This document shows, piece after piece, positions 36,086-44,172 of a DNA stretch of 64,000 bases. Source of the stretch: JAYUJH01 sp043765375 (GTDB lineage Bacteria; Pseudomonadota; Alphaproteobacteria; Rickettsiales; UBA998); contig JAYUJH010000032.1 in assembly GCA_043765375.1 (NCBI GenBank), positions 13,257 through 77,256 on the forward strand. Direction: 5' to 3'. The notes under the pieces are model-generated. The model did not search any database and was not told where the DNA came from. It saw nothing but the letters and a program-made list of their open reading frames with translations. Position numbers and translations under genes: made by a program. Position 1 is the first letter of the stretch. Each line of letters begins with the position of its first letter.

Positions 36086-36679
36086 TTAATTAAAGTTCAA
36101 AGAATTAACAGTTAAGCCACCACTATTTCCAGCACTAAAATTACGCCTAGAATCAAAGAACCTGTAGCCACGCATTGATTTTGCCGCCGAGCGTGAATCC
36201 ATAAATCCAAGCAAGTCTGGGTTGACAAACTCATTACGGTTCGTCACCATCTGCACCATATTTGACGCCATTGAGCAACCAAATGTTGGGTGATTTAAGT
36301 TATATGGGTTGATCCTATTATCAATGTAACTATTTTGGCAATCTCTAGCAATAACTCGCTCATACACAAGGCTAATTTCGCTATAATCAGACGCTATCCA
36401 TTCATGCTCAATCCCGTATAAATCCAAAGTTTCCTCAGCTGAATCACAAAGCAAGTCACCTTCAACACAATATATAATTGCGCTGCTTGGCTGATCCGAT
36501 TCAACCCACTCCTTAATTTCATCAATTGAACTGGGAGATCCAAGCTCAACCGTTACTGTTTCTGAAGAAACATCAAGTAATGACTCAGGGTTTCCTCTAT
36601 TATTATAAGCCTCCGTTGGTATTTTTGAACAACCAACCATCAGCAGCCCAAAAGCTATTAGCGAAATATAATTTTTCAT
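36086..36679 (-). CDS. cpaD: Tad pilus lipoprotein CpaD
   Basis: This 197-aa lipoprotein has a signal peptide with lipobox LMVGC, so acylation is at Cys 17. The CpaD signature region is DCQNSYIDNRINPYNLNHPTFGCSMASNMVQMVTN, where CpaD homologues have N.. FGCA...NLAAMVANP. It supports the secretin in the outer membrane. Its start is 1 bp from the cpaC stop. The call rests on the lipobox, the FGC motif and gene order. Confidence 0.85.
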   Translation of the reverse strand: MKNYISLIAFGLLMVGCSKIPTEAYNNRGNPESLLDVSSETVTVELGSPSSIDEIKEWVESDQPSSAIIYCVEGDLLCDSAEETLDLYGIEHEWIASDYSEISLVYERVIARDCQNSYIDNRINPYNLNHPTFGCSMASNMVQMVTNRNEFVNPDLLGFMDSRSAAKSMRGYRFFDSRRNFSAGNSGGLTVNSLNFN

Positions 36680-36680
36680 A

Positions 36681-38162
36681 TTAATCTACCATAAATCCAA
36701 CTGGACCCTCTGTTGTTGGCGTTTGCGAAACCCTGTCTACATTACCCTGCAAGCTCCCCATAGCACCATAGAAAAATGTTTCCATGAGAGTTGCCGGCCT
36801 GAAATTATCAGTTGGCATTTTCAAATCACTGGAAGCGACTGGGTCAACCAAGTTTGGAGTAACAGCTAGCACCAATTCCGTTTCTTCACGTTGATATGAA
36901 ACACTGCTAAATAATGCGCCTAAAATTGGGATTTCTTTAAGACCCGGAACTGTATCAAGGCTTGAAGCGAGCTTATCTTGAATCAAGCCCGCTATCATAA
37001 AGCTCTCTCCTGGAGCAAGCTCAACCACTGATTGCGCCCGCCTAGTTGAAAGACTTGGGACTGCAAAACCACTCACCCTTATCGCATTATCATTATTTAT
37101 CTCTGAAACCTCGGGAGCAACCGCAACCCTTATACGATTTTCCGAAATCACAAAAGGAGTGAAGCGAACTGAAACTCCAAACGGCTTATATTCAATTCCA
37201 ATACCATTCAAATTAGGCACAGGGATTGGAAACTCCCCTCCAACCAAAAACTGCGATTCCTCACCAGAAAGAGAAACTAAATTAGGCTCAGCAAGCAACT
37301 TAAATAAGTTATCGCGCTCTAACGCCTCTAACATTCCAGAGATTGAATCTCCACCTGGAAGCAATTTACTCAAAGAAGCATACCCCCTTTGCCCCGATGC
37401 AATGCCATTACCCTGACCAACAGGAATCTCAAAGCTGCCCAACGGAACCCCAGATCCACTCACCAATCCAGCTATACCAGCGCCAGTTCCAAGCGAAAAC
37501 AAGCTACTCCCACCAACTTTTGTTGACTGCAAACTTATTCCCATATTTTTTAACGCAGTTTTCCTAATCTCACCAACACGAACTCGCAACATCACTTGCT
37601 GCCCCGAAGTTATCTGCAACATATTCATCACACGGGGATCTTCTGTGTTTGCCGCCATAATTGGGTTAGAACCAGTCCCACCAGAGGTCAGCCTGCCTTT
37701 TTTAATTGCGCTAACAGGGTTCAAAAACTCACGCACAATCTCAACAGCTTGCTCAGCAATTCTTGCACTGCCCACCCTGCCTGTCAACACTACATTAGTA
37801 TTTAACATCTCAACAGCAATATCTTCATTAGGCAGAAACTCGCTCAAAGCCTTTCTGATTGCGGGCAAATCATGATTTACCGACACATCAATATCACGCA
37901 AAACGCCGTCATCACCAATCACACGAACATCGGTTTTACCAACCGTTTTACCTATCACCGTTAATATTCGCTTATCATGCACATAGGCGTCAGCGACATC
38001 AGGATTGGCAACTATAACCTCAGTCATATCACCTGATACTGTTACTAATTCCGACCTACCGACTGGTATATTCAACTCATCAGCGTGCGAATAAACCGAC
38101 ACCAAACAACTAGTTATTCCCAAAGCCACAACGACTGATTTTACATTATTCAAAAAACTCAT
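36681..38162 (-). CDS. cpaC: Tad pilus secretin CpaC/RcpA
   Basis: This protein of about 493 aa is the outer-membrane secretin pore of the Tad system. It has a signal peptide (VVVALGITSCLVSVYSHA). The N-terminal pilus-assembly domain shows VTVSGDMTEVIVANPDVADAYV, ILTVIGKTVGKTDVRVIGDDG and a BON-like VLTGRVGSARIAEQAVEIVREFL. The secretin domain has MLRVRVGEIRKTALKNMGI, LLAEPNLVSLSGEESQFLVGGEFPIPVP and SFMIAGLIQDKL...VPGLKEIPILGALFSS. All parts are present. Confidence 0.94.
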   Translation of the reverse strand: MSFLNNVKSVVVALGITSCLVSVYSHADELNIPVGRSELVTVSGDMTEVIVANPDVADAYVHDKRILTVIGKTVGKTDVRVIGDDGVLRDIDVSVNHDLPAIRKALSEFLPNEDIAVEMLNTNVVLTGRVGSARIAEQAVEIVREFLNPVSAIKKGRLTSGGTGSNPIMAANTEDPRVMNMLQITSGQQVMLRVRVGEIRKTALKNMGISLQSTKVGGSSLFSLGTGAGIAGLVSGSGVPLGSFEIPVGQGNGIASGQRGYASLSKLLPGGDSISGMLEALERDNLFKLLAEPNLVSLSGEESQFLVGGEFPIPVPNLNGIGIEYKPFGVSVRFTPFVISENRIRVAVAPEVSEINNDNAIRVSGFAVPSLSTRRAQSVVELAPGESFMIAGLIQDKLASSLDTVPGLKEIPILGALFSSVSYQREETELVLAVTPNLVDPVASSDLKMPTDNFRPATLMETFFYGAMGSLQGNVDRVSQTPTTEGPVGFMVD

Positions 38163-38182
38163 CACAAAAACTCACTAAAAAC

Positions 38183-39130
38183 TTATTCAACAATTTTGGC
38201 TTTCTCAGATACGGCACCATCTAATTCTTCTTCCGCCTCCTCAACAACCTCTTCCTCAACCGCTTTTTTCTTCAACTCAATATCAGTTTTCTGCACACCA
38301 CGTATCACAGAAACCTTTTCAATTTCCTCTTTTTTCTTAGCAGGCACATGAACGTAATTAGTTAAATCCTTATCCAGCGTTACCAAAAACTCACTTTCAA
38401 CATCTTTATCTTCCAATGCACGCAAAACCAATGACACATAACCCAAATCCTGCGCCAATCTAATTTTTTGCGCATCTTCCAAACTCACTTCCACACTCAC
38501 TGATGATGGTATCTTGTCCCTAGCAGCAGAGTCACCAGCTGAAGTTGACTTCATCTCAACAGTCGCACGTTGATTAACCGCCAAAACCCTAACATTTCCA
38601 ACTAGTGTTTCTGTTACTGATTTGTCGGTAATTCCAGTCAATGAAGATTCTTCAGTATCCAATTTATGCTTCCTTGTCACCACCACGTCAACCCTGTCAC
38701 CTGGCAAAACAAATCCAGCAAGCCCTGCAACTGCGTCACTTGACATTGTTACCATTTTCATACCAGCACTTAAGTTAGCAGCAATAAAATTGGGATCTTC
38801 AGGGTTAGAAAGGCGATTCATATTAATCGGCTCACCTTTCACAAATGTTGAACGAGATACTTGCCCAATTAGCTTTTCACCAGATTGTTCAGTGGTTGCA
38901 AATCCCTCTAAAACCAAGTGTTTCGGCCAAGATTTTGAATCCAACATTGCTTCAGTTATCACATCACCAAGCTCAATATTATCCTTTGCCACCACTACGC
39001 TTGCAGTCTCAAACTCTGGCTTCTGATTAATCACCACGGCGGTTGGCTCTTTTTGTCCCAACAAATTATAAGCGAGTAAAAACGATGCGAGCGCAAAAAT
39101 AAGCGCAATAACTATTCCAACCAATCTCAT
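38183..39130 (-). CDS. cpaB: Flp pilus assembly protein CpaB/RcpC
   Basis: This 315-aa periplasmic protein has one N-terminal membrane helix (IVIALIFALASFLLAYNLLG) and an SAF-type domain (VVVAKDNIELGDVITEAMLDSKSWP), followed by GFVLPGDRVDVVVT and VRVLAVNQRA, typical of CpaB. The C-terminus is very Glu/Lys-rich. TAGGAG upstream supports the ATG. It is first in the cpaB-tadC transcription unit. Pilin, prepilin peptidase and tadD-G are not adjacent. Confidence 0.92.
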   Translation of the reverse strand: MRLVGIVIALIFALASFLLAYNLLGQKEPTAVVINQKPEFETASVVVAKDNIELGDVITEAMLDSKSWPKHLVLEGFATTEQSGEKLIGQVSRSTFVKGEPINMNRLSNPEDPNFIAANLSAGMKMVTMSSDAVAGLAGFVLPGDRVDVVVTRKHKLDTEESSLTGITDKSVTETLVGNVRVLAVNQRATVEMKSTSAGDSAARDKIPSSVSVEVSLEDAQKIRLAQDLGYVSLVLRALEDKDVESEFLVTLDKDLTNYVHVPAKKKEEIEKVSVIRGVQKTDIELKKKAVEEEVVEEAEEELDGAVSEKAKIVE

Positions 39131-39151
39131 TTAACATCACTCCTAGAAAAA

Positions 39152-39163
39152 TCGCAATTGCGA
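39152..39163. promoter_or_regulatory. 12-bp perfect palindrome upstream of cpaB
   Basis: TCGCAATTGCGA lies 22 bp upstream of the cpaB ATG, between it and a weak TTGACC-type -35 element. It could be an operator for the pilus operon; there is no known matching regulator motif. Confidence 0.3.
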
Positions 39164-39387
39164 CAGAACGCACAAATTAATATACACAATTGTTACATTA
39201 TGGTTAGCTATTAGGTCAAGCATTTTAATTTACTTTTTGCAAAAACTATTAATAATATACAAAATATTAACTTTTAAGCAACAGTTTATAATTATATTCC
39301 ATGGTTTATTATTGCATAATTACTTGCAAATAACAAAATTACCTTATATATGTTTCATAACATTCAATATATATATGGAGATAAATA

Positions 39388-39855
39388 ATGACAACTATAT
39401 CAGCGAAATTAGAGCAACTTGGCATCACATTACCAAAAGTAACGCCGCCAGCAGCCAATTATGTGCCTTACATTAAGGTGGGTAATTTGGTTTACATTTC
39501 AGGGACTTTGCCATTGAAAGATGGAGTATTTCAGGGAGTTGGTAAAGTTGGGGATAATATTAGCATTGAAGATGCAATCGCAACCGCTCGTTGCTGCGGA
39601 TTTAACATATTAGCCCATTTGCAAAATGCTTGCGCTGGTGATTTTGAGAATGTCACAAAATGCGTTAAACTTGGTATTTTCGTTAATGCCACGGGTGAGT
39701 TCACTGAGCACCCAAAAATCGCTAACGGGGTTTCTGATTTGATGGTTGAAGTTTTTGGCAAAGAAATTGGTTCACACGCCCGCTTTGCGGTTGGTGCAAG
39801 TGGCTTGCCATTTGGCGTTAGCGTTGAAGTTGAAGCAATTTTTGAAGTTAAATAA
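39388..39855 (+). CDS. ridA: RidA (YjgF/YER057c) family protein
   Basis: This 155-aa protein belongs to the RidA superfamily, whose founding members hydrolyse reactive enamine/imine intermediates released by PLP enzymes. Visible features are YIKVGNLVYISGTLPLKDG, ARCCGFNILAHLQNA, VTKCVKLGIFVNATGEF and HARFAVGASGLPFGVSVEVEAIFEV. The Arg of the archetypal active site lies in HARFAVGA. GGAG 8 nt upstream fixes the ATG. This longer variant (about 150 aa) is an alphaproteobacterial type, so exact substrate specificity is open. Confidence 0.9.
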   Translation: MTTISAKLEQLGITLPKVTPPAANYVPYIKVGNLVYISGTLPLKDGVFQGVGKVGDNISIEDAIATARCCGFNILAHLQNACAGDFENVTKCVKLGIFVNATGEFTEHPKIANGVSDLMVEVFGKEIGSHARFAVGASGLPFGVSVEVEAIFEVK

Positions 39856-39900
39856 TCTGAGAAATAAGTTTAAGCAATTGGAAAAACAAAGGCAAATCTA

Positions 39901-40815
39901 ATGTCAAATAAATCCCGCATATTATTCACTGCAATGTTAATATTTAGCACGACTTCATTGTTTAGTGCGGGGGTGACAGCTGCTGATTTTGTTCCTAATT
40001 TAGCTGGAAGGCTTGATTCCATTGAGCAAAAATTGGGTAAATTGCAACGCCAACCCGTTAATGCAAGCGGTGCATCATCTGGAACATCGGCGCAAGTTGA
40101 AATTGCCGCTATGCAAGAAGAAATGCGTTCATTGCGTGGGGCAGTTGAAGAAACTAGATTTGCGATTGACCAACTACAGCGTGAAACAAAATTGGGTGAT
40201 GAAGATACTGAATATCGTCTTAAAATGTTGGAAAGCAAAGGCAATGCGAATGCATCTGCTTTTGGCGATGAAGAACCAGCATCAGCGGTAACTCCGCCAG
40301 TTAGTCCACCAGCACCGACCACATCAACAGTTGCGCCAGCCGTAACTGCACCAGCGGTGATTGCACCAGTGACGACGACGCCTACAGAGCAACCAGTCTC
40401 TGCACCAGCAAAACCATCAATTGATTCCTCCACTGCACGGGAACATTATAATTTTGCGGTTGGGTTAATCAGGGAAAAGCGGTTTGATAGAGCGCGTGAC
40501 AGTTTCAAACAATTTATTGCGACTTACCCGAGCAATCAACTAGTTGGCAATGCTTATTATTGGTTGGGTGAAACTTATTATGTGGAAAATAATTATGCTT
40601 CCGCTGCAGAATCATTCAAGTTTGGGTTTGAGGCAAAAACTGATGGTATCAAAGCAGCTGATAATTTATATAAATTGGCAAAATCATTGCTAAATATGGA
40701 TAAGAAAAATGAGGCGTGCATTGTGTTAGATCAGTTGCAAAAACGTTATAAACAAAGTAATCCTGAAGTTGTTGGCTTAGCTTACGAAACGCAAAGAGCA
40801 TCTTCTTGCCCATAA
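39901..40815 (+). CDS. cpoB: Tol-Pal system protein CpoB (YbgF)
   Basis: This 304-aa periplasmic protein has a signal peptide (ending SAGVTAA), an N-terminal coiled coil for trimerisation (AGRLDSIEQKLGKLQ and EEMRSLRGAVEETRFAIDQLQRETK, about 35-105) and a Pro/Thr/Ala linker. The C-terminal TPR domain starts at EHYNFAVGLIREKRFDRARDSFKQFIATYPSNQLVGNAYYWLGETYY. CpoB coordinates peptidoglycan synthesis and outer-membrane constriction with Tol-Pal. tolQRAB and pal are not next to it. Three 15-bp units (40333-40377, APAVT-APAVI-APVTT) form part of the linker. Confidence 0.9.
   Translation: MSNKSRILFTAMLIFSTTSLFSAGVTAADFVPNLAGRLDSIEQKLGKLQRQPVNASGASSGTSAQVEIAAMQEEMRSLRGAVEETRFAIDQLQRETKLGDEDTEYRLKMLESKGNANASAFGDEEPASAVTPPVSPPAPTTSTVAPAVTAPAVIAPVTTTPTEQPVSAPAKPSIDSSTAREHYNFAVGLIREKRFDRARDSFKQFIATYPSNQLVGNAYYWLGETYYVENNYASAAESFKFGFEAKTDGIKAADNLYKLAKSLLNMDKKNEACIVLDQLQKRYKQSNPEVVGLAYETQRASSCP
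40333..40377. repeat. 15-bp tandem repeat in the cpoB linker
   Basis: Three units of 15 bp (GCGCCAGCCGTAACT, GCACCAGCGGTGATT, GCACCAGTGACGACG) encode a Pro-rich linker. The first two are close matches and the third is diverged. Confidence 0.6.
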
Positions 40816-40831
40816 AATTGGGGTTATAACA

Positions 40832-41188
40832 ATGAATGAATTGATATTTGATACTGATTTTTTTGCCGAAATCACTGATAATGATGCAAAAATGCAACAG
40901 GAAATATTACGAATGTTCATTGCACAAGTTGATGGCGATATTGCGCAAATGCAACATCATTTTGAAGAATATATTTTAGGTAATATGGACTTGAAATCAT
41001 GGCTCAATTCAGCACACAAAATATACGGGTCTGCGGCGAATATTGGTGCGAATCAGCTTGCACATAATTGCGATATTGCACAATCATTGAATGAGGGCGA
41101 TGTTGCGCAAATAACACATTATCAAAACATTATAATTGAAGATTACAAGGCTTTGTGCGTAGTTATCTTTGATTTGCTGGTTGATTAA
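40832..41188 (+). CDS. HPt (histidine phosphotransfer) domain protein
   Basis: This 118-aa all-helical protein consists of a single HPt domain. The phosphoacceptor motif is SAHKIYGSAANIGANQLAH (His near residue 55), matching the H-K-x-x-G-S-A-x-N-x-G pattern. It would relay phosphoryl groups between a hybrid sensor kinase and a response regulator. No kinase is adjacent; the upstream neighbour cpoB is co-directional with 16 bp between them. The 3' end overlaps the convergent unknown gene by 26 bp. Confidence 0.8.
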   Translation: MNELIFDTDFFAEITDNDAKMQQEILRMFIAQVDGDIAQMQHHFEEYILGNMDLKSWLNSAHKIYGSAANIGANQLAHNCDIAQSLNEGDVAQITHYQNIIIEDYKALCVVIFDLLVD

Positions 41189-42245
41189 TAGCGGGGACTT
41201 GCTCTGATTTTTGAACTTGCGGGGTTGTTGCGTCAGCAACTGGCATGTTTCCTGATGGTATATCATTTTTTGCTTTAGCTGCAACTTCCGCTAGTTTTTT
41301 CGCTCCATCATCTTTCGTAGCACCACTATCTGCGACTTTTTCAGGTTCTTTCTCCTTAACTTCTACTATTGCAACTTTTTGTTCGGGTTTTTGATAATTT
41401 TTTAACTCAGCTTCGTTTGCTGCTTCGGTGCGAGCAATTGCTATCAAAGGGTCAATAAATCCTTTAGTGAAACCCTGAGTTGACAAATCTTTTTCTATCA
41501 ATGCAAGCCTATCTTCTAATATGTTTCCCTTTATTTTATTAAAATCTACCCCCCCCGCTATAAATCCAACAGTTCCGCTAATTCCTTGTCCAAAGCTATT
41601 GGCAAGTGAACTCGCCACTCCAGCAAAACCATCTTTCTGCCATGATTCTTGTGTTTTTTGAACAGTTTCTCCAAATGATTTTGCTATATTGCTCCAAACG
41701 GTTGGTGCTGATTTCACGATTTGATTTCCGAATTCTCCAAGACCAGCCACCGCTTGACCAGGAAGTTCTTTCAAATCAGCAGTATGATTATGAACTATCA
41801 TCGCAATGTGATGAACTCCTGTCCCTTTTATAGTATCAGAGCCAGGAACATTTTTTAATAACCCTAAACTATCAACTGTTTTTTTATATTGTGGAGTGTC
41901 TTTAACTTTATTATAATCTGCTAATTGCTCGGGTGTTGGATCTTTTGTCCATGCAAGTCGGTTTTGTGGGTCTAAAACAGAGGTAGCAACTCCTGTTTTA
42001 GATTTTGCTCCGTCCAAAACTCCGCTAGCCCATTCACCAGCTGCACCAGCCGCATCTTGTAACTTCTGCCATGGGTCTCTCGTATCTGGCTTTGCTTGTA
42101 TTCCAATTGTTTGAGCGGCTTTGTCAACAAAATTAGGTTCTTCTTCTTTGACAACACCGGGCATTTTTAGGCCTTCTTCTAAAACTTTTGAAGTGCCAAT
42201 GCCTGCGGCGATAGCTGCTGGAACTAATATTAATGGTGCAATCAT
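41163..42245 (-). CDS. protein of unknown function, possibly secreted
   Basis: I do not recognise this 360-aa protein. It opens with a hydrophobic stretch (MIAPLILVPAAIAAGIGTSKVL) that may anchor or export it. A long Ala/Gly/Lys/Asp-rich body follows with alternating helices (AGAAGEWASGVLDGAKSKTGV, IAKSFGETVQKTQESWQKDGFAGVASSLANSFGQGISG). The C-terminal 90 residues are low-complexity, charged and Pro/Gln-rich. GGAG 9 nt upstream supports the ATG at 42245. Composition resembles lineage-specific secreted proteins, but there is no domain evidence. Confidence 0.6.
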   Translation of the reverse strand: MIAPLILVPAAIAAGIGTSKVLEEGLKMPGVVKEEEPNFVDKAAQTIGIQAKPDTRDPWQKLQDAAGAAGEWASGVLDGAKSKTGVATSVLDPQNRLAWTKDPTPEQLADYNKVKDTPQYKKTVDSLGLLKNVPGSDTIKGTGVHHIAMIVHNHTADLKELPGQAVAGLGEFGNQIVKSAPTVWSNIAKSFGETVQKTQESWQKDGFAGVASSLANSFGQGISGTVGFIAGGVDFNKIKGNILEDRLALIEKDLSTQGFTKGFIDPLIAIARTEAANEAELKNYQKPEQKVAIVEVKEKEPEKVADSGATKDDGAKKLAEVAAKAKNDIPSGNMPVADATTPQVQKSEQVPAINQPANQR

Positions 42246-42393
42246 AATTTTTTCTCCGCTCAACTATGTATATGTGTATTTAACATTAATTTTAATAATG
42301 TATTATTATTTGCCTTTATAATCCAAATATTACAGAAATATTGTTACAGAAATATGATATATCAGTTAAATAACAATAATATATAGCATTTTC

Positions 42394-42430
42394 ACTTTTC
42401 AATAGTCCGCGAGGTAAATATTTGAAAAGT
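42394..42430. repeat. intergenic inverted repeat
   Basis: ACTTTTCAA (42394-42402) and TTGAAAAGT (42422-42430) form a perfect 9-bp stem. The similarity continues outward through AGCATTTTC against AAAAGCATTA, giving arms of about 25 nt with gaps. It lies in the roughly 300-bp gap between the unknown gene and murF, which otherwise shows only AT-rich sequence. It may be a degenerate copy of another dispersed palindrome. Confidence 0.5.
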
Positions 42431-42541
42431 AAAAGCATTATAATATTATTCAAACATAATCATGATTATTCAAAAATTACAGCCTCTTTTAGATATTACA
42501 ATCCCTTAAAATATTATAGCCCCCCAAGATGTTATATTACC

Positions 42542-44029
42542 TTATATATTATAATGTTTCACAGTATGAATTATTTCCTCAATATGGCAACTGCGAGAAC
42601 CTTTGCATAGCACAAAATCATCGCCTTGCAAATAATCAATCAATGCAGTTGAAAGCTCCGCATTGCTAGCAAAATGAAAGCAATCAGGCAAATATTGGGT
42701 GGCAGCATCATACAAATATTGCATCATCTCCCCCACACAAAACAACGCATCAATTTTGCACGCTATCAATTCCTGCGCTAATTCAGCGTGGAACTGTGGC
42801 GCATTCACCCCCAACTCTTTCATATCGCCAAGCACCGCTATTTTTCTGTTATCATTTGCGAGTGCCTGCAATTTGCGCAATGACGAACGCATAGAAGCTG
42901 GACTTGCATTATAAGTTTCGTCAATCACTAAAATATTAACTATTTGCGTATCATCTTTGGATTTATTACAAATAATTTCGTGAATATCACCCCTGCCCTT
43001 AGCATCTTGAAATTGCGACAAAGATTTGATTGCCTCATCAATATTTAACCCTAGCGCATTAATGCAAGCTAGCACCGCAAGGGCGTTAATGGCGAGATGC
43101 TCCCCTGAAACGGCGAGGGAGAGCGTTTTTTCCTGATTATTCAACTTTTCCTTATTGCCTAATATGCAATTTGCACGAGTTCCCGCTGAATTAACTAATA
43201 TATCATGCAAATGAAAATTAGCTTGCGGTGATTTGCCAAAAGTGATGATATTCAAGTTTTGCGACATTGCTTTGTTGACTAAAATATCATAATAAAGATT
43301 ATCATATGGTAAAATTATTGTTGCCTCGCTATCATCACCATGATTTGACATTCCTTGGCTTGACATTCCTTCCATAATTTCCGCTTTGGCGTGGGCAATA
43401 TCCGCCACTGATGCAAAAAACTCAAGGTGAACCGCATCAATTGTGGTGATAATAGCTATATCTGGCTTGGCAATCTCAGAGAGCAAGGATATTTCACCCG
43501 CATGATTCATTCCCATTTCCAACACCATAATTTCAGTTTCGGCAGGTGCATTAACCAATGTTAAAGGTAGCCCTATATGGTTGTTATAATTGCCTGATGT
43601 GGCATGAACTTTACGCTGCTTGCCGATGGTTAATGCGAGCATTTCTTTGGTGCTTGTCTTGCCTACGCTGCCCGTGACTGCAACTAATTTGAATGCGCTG
43701 CGGGTGCGTTGATGGCGTGCCAAGTTTTGCAATGCAAGCAAACAATTATCAACCAAAATCTGTTGGCTATGCGGTGCATCAACGCAAATATGTTCAACAA
43801 TAGCAAGTGATGCACCAGCGGCAAATGCTACCTTCACATAATCATGTCCATCAAAATTGTTCCCTTTGAACGCAATATATAAATTACCCTCAACCACTTT
43901 GCGGCTATCAATAACAACTCCCTTGGCAATAACAACTCCTTGAGCAATCACAGCTCCACAAACTTCGCTAACTACGGCAGAACAAATACCATTTGTTGCT
44001 TGAATTATTTCATTTAACGTATATTTCAT
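42542..44029 (-). CDS. murF: UDP-N-acetylmuramoyl-tripeptide--D-alanyl-D-alanine ligase
   Basis: This 495-aa Mur ligase adds D-Ala-D-Ala to UDP-MurNAc-tripeptide using ATP. It shows the N-terminal VIDSRKVVEGNLYIAFKGNNFDGHDYV, the ATP loop VAVTGSVGKTSTKEML, MVLEMGMNHAGEISLLSEIAKPDIAIITTI, and C-terminal VLVIDETYNASPASMRSSL and IAVLGDMKELG. Two in-frame tandem duplications are visible: 18-bp units at 43910-43963 (VIAQGVVIAKGVVID) and 15-bp units at 43345-43374 (QGMSxxGMS). It is isolated from other mur genes; murB is 16 kb away. Confidence 0.95.
   Translation of the reverse strand: MKYTLNEIIQATNGICSAVVSEVCGAVIAQGVVIAKGVVIDSRKVVEGNLYIAFKGNNFDGHDYVKVAFAAGASLAIVEHICVDAPHSQQILVDNCLLALQNLARHQRTRSAFKLVAVTGSVGKTSTKEMLALTIGKQRKVHATSGNYNNHIGLPLTLVNAPAETEIMVLEMGMNHAGEISLLSEIAKPDIAIITTIDAVHLEFFASVADIAHAKAEIMEGMSSQGMSNHGDDSEATIILPYDNLYYDILVNKAMSQNLNIITFGKSPQANFHLHDILVNSAGTRANCILGNKEKLNNQEKTLSLAVSGEHLAINALAVLACINALGLNIDEAIKSLSQFQDAKGRGDIHEIICNKSKDDTQIVNILVIDETYNASPASMRSSLRKLQALANDNRKIAVLGDMKELGVNAPQFHAELAQELIACKIDALFCVGEMMQYLYDAATQYLPDCFHFASNAELSTALIDYLQGDDFVLCKGSRSCHIEEIIHTVKHYNI
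43345..43374. repeat. 15-bp tandem duplication in murF
   Basis: TTGACATTCCTTGGC is followed by TTGACATTCCTTCCA, sharing the first 12 bases. The surrounding protein segment EGMSSQGMSNHGDDSE is a polar insert between conserved Mur-ligase blocks. Confidence 0.65.
43910..43963. repeat. 18-bp tandem repeat in murF
   Basis: AATAACAACTCCCTTGGC and AATAACAACTCCTTGAGC differ at two to three positions. A third, diverged unit (AATCACAGCTCC...) follows. They expand the N-terminal domain by the hydrophobic repeat VIAQGVVIAKGVVID. Confidence 0.7.
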
Positions 44030-44172
44030 AAATCTTTCCTTTCAAAATCCTTGCTACAACCTAATATATCAGCAACATTTTGATTATTTTAGCTATATAG
44101 AGTTTATTTCATAACCATTTATTATTTTATTTTTGCAATAATGCAATAAAAGATGTTATATGACGGATATAT

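Noticed and set aside
39870..40433. Minus-strand 187-codon ORF opposite cpoB
   Set aside because: Ala/Gly/Val-rich translation of the antisense strand of the Pro/Ala/Thr linker of cpoB; cpoB has the signal peptide, coiled coil and TPR domain.
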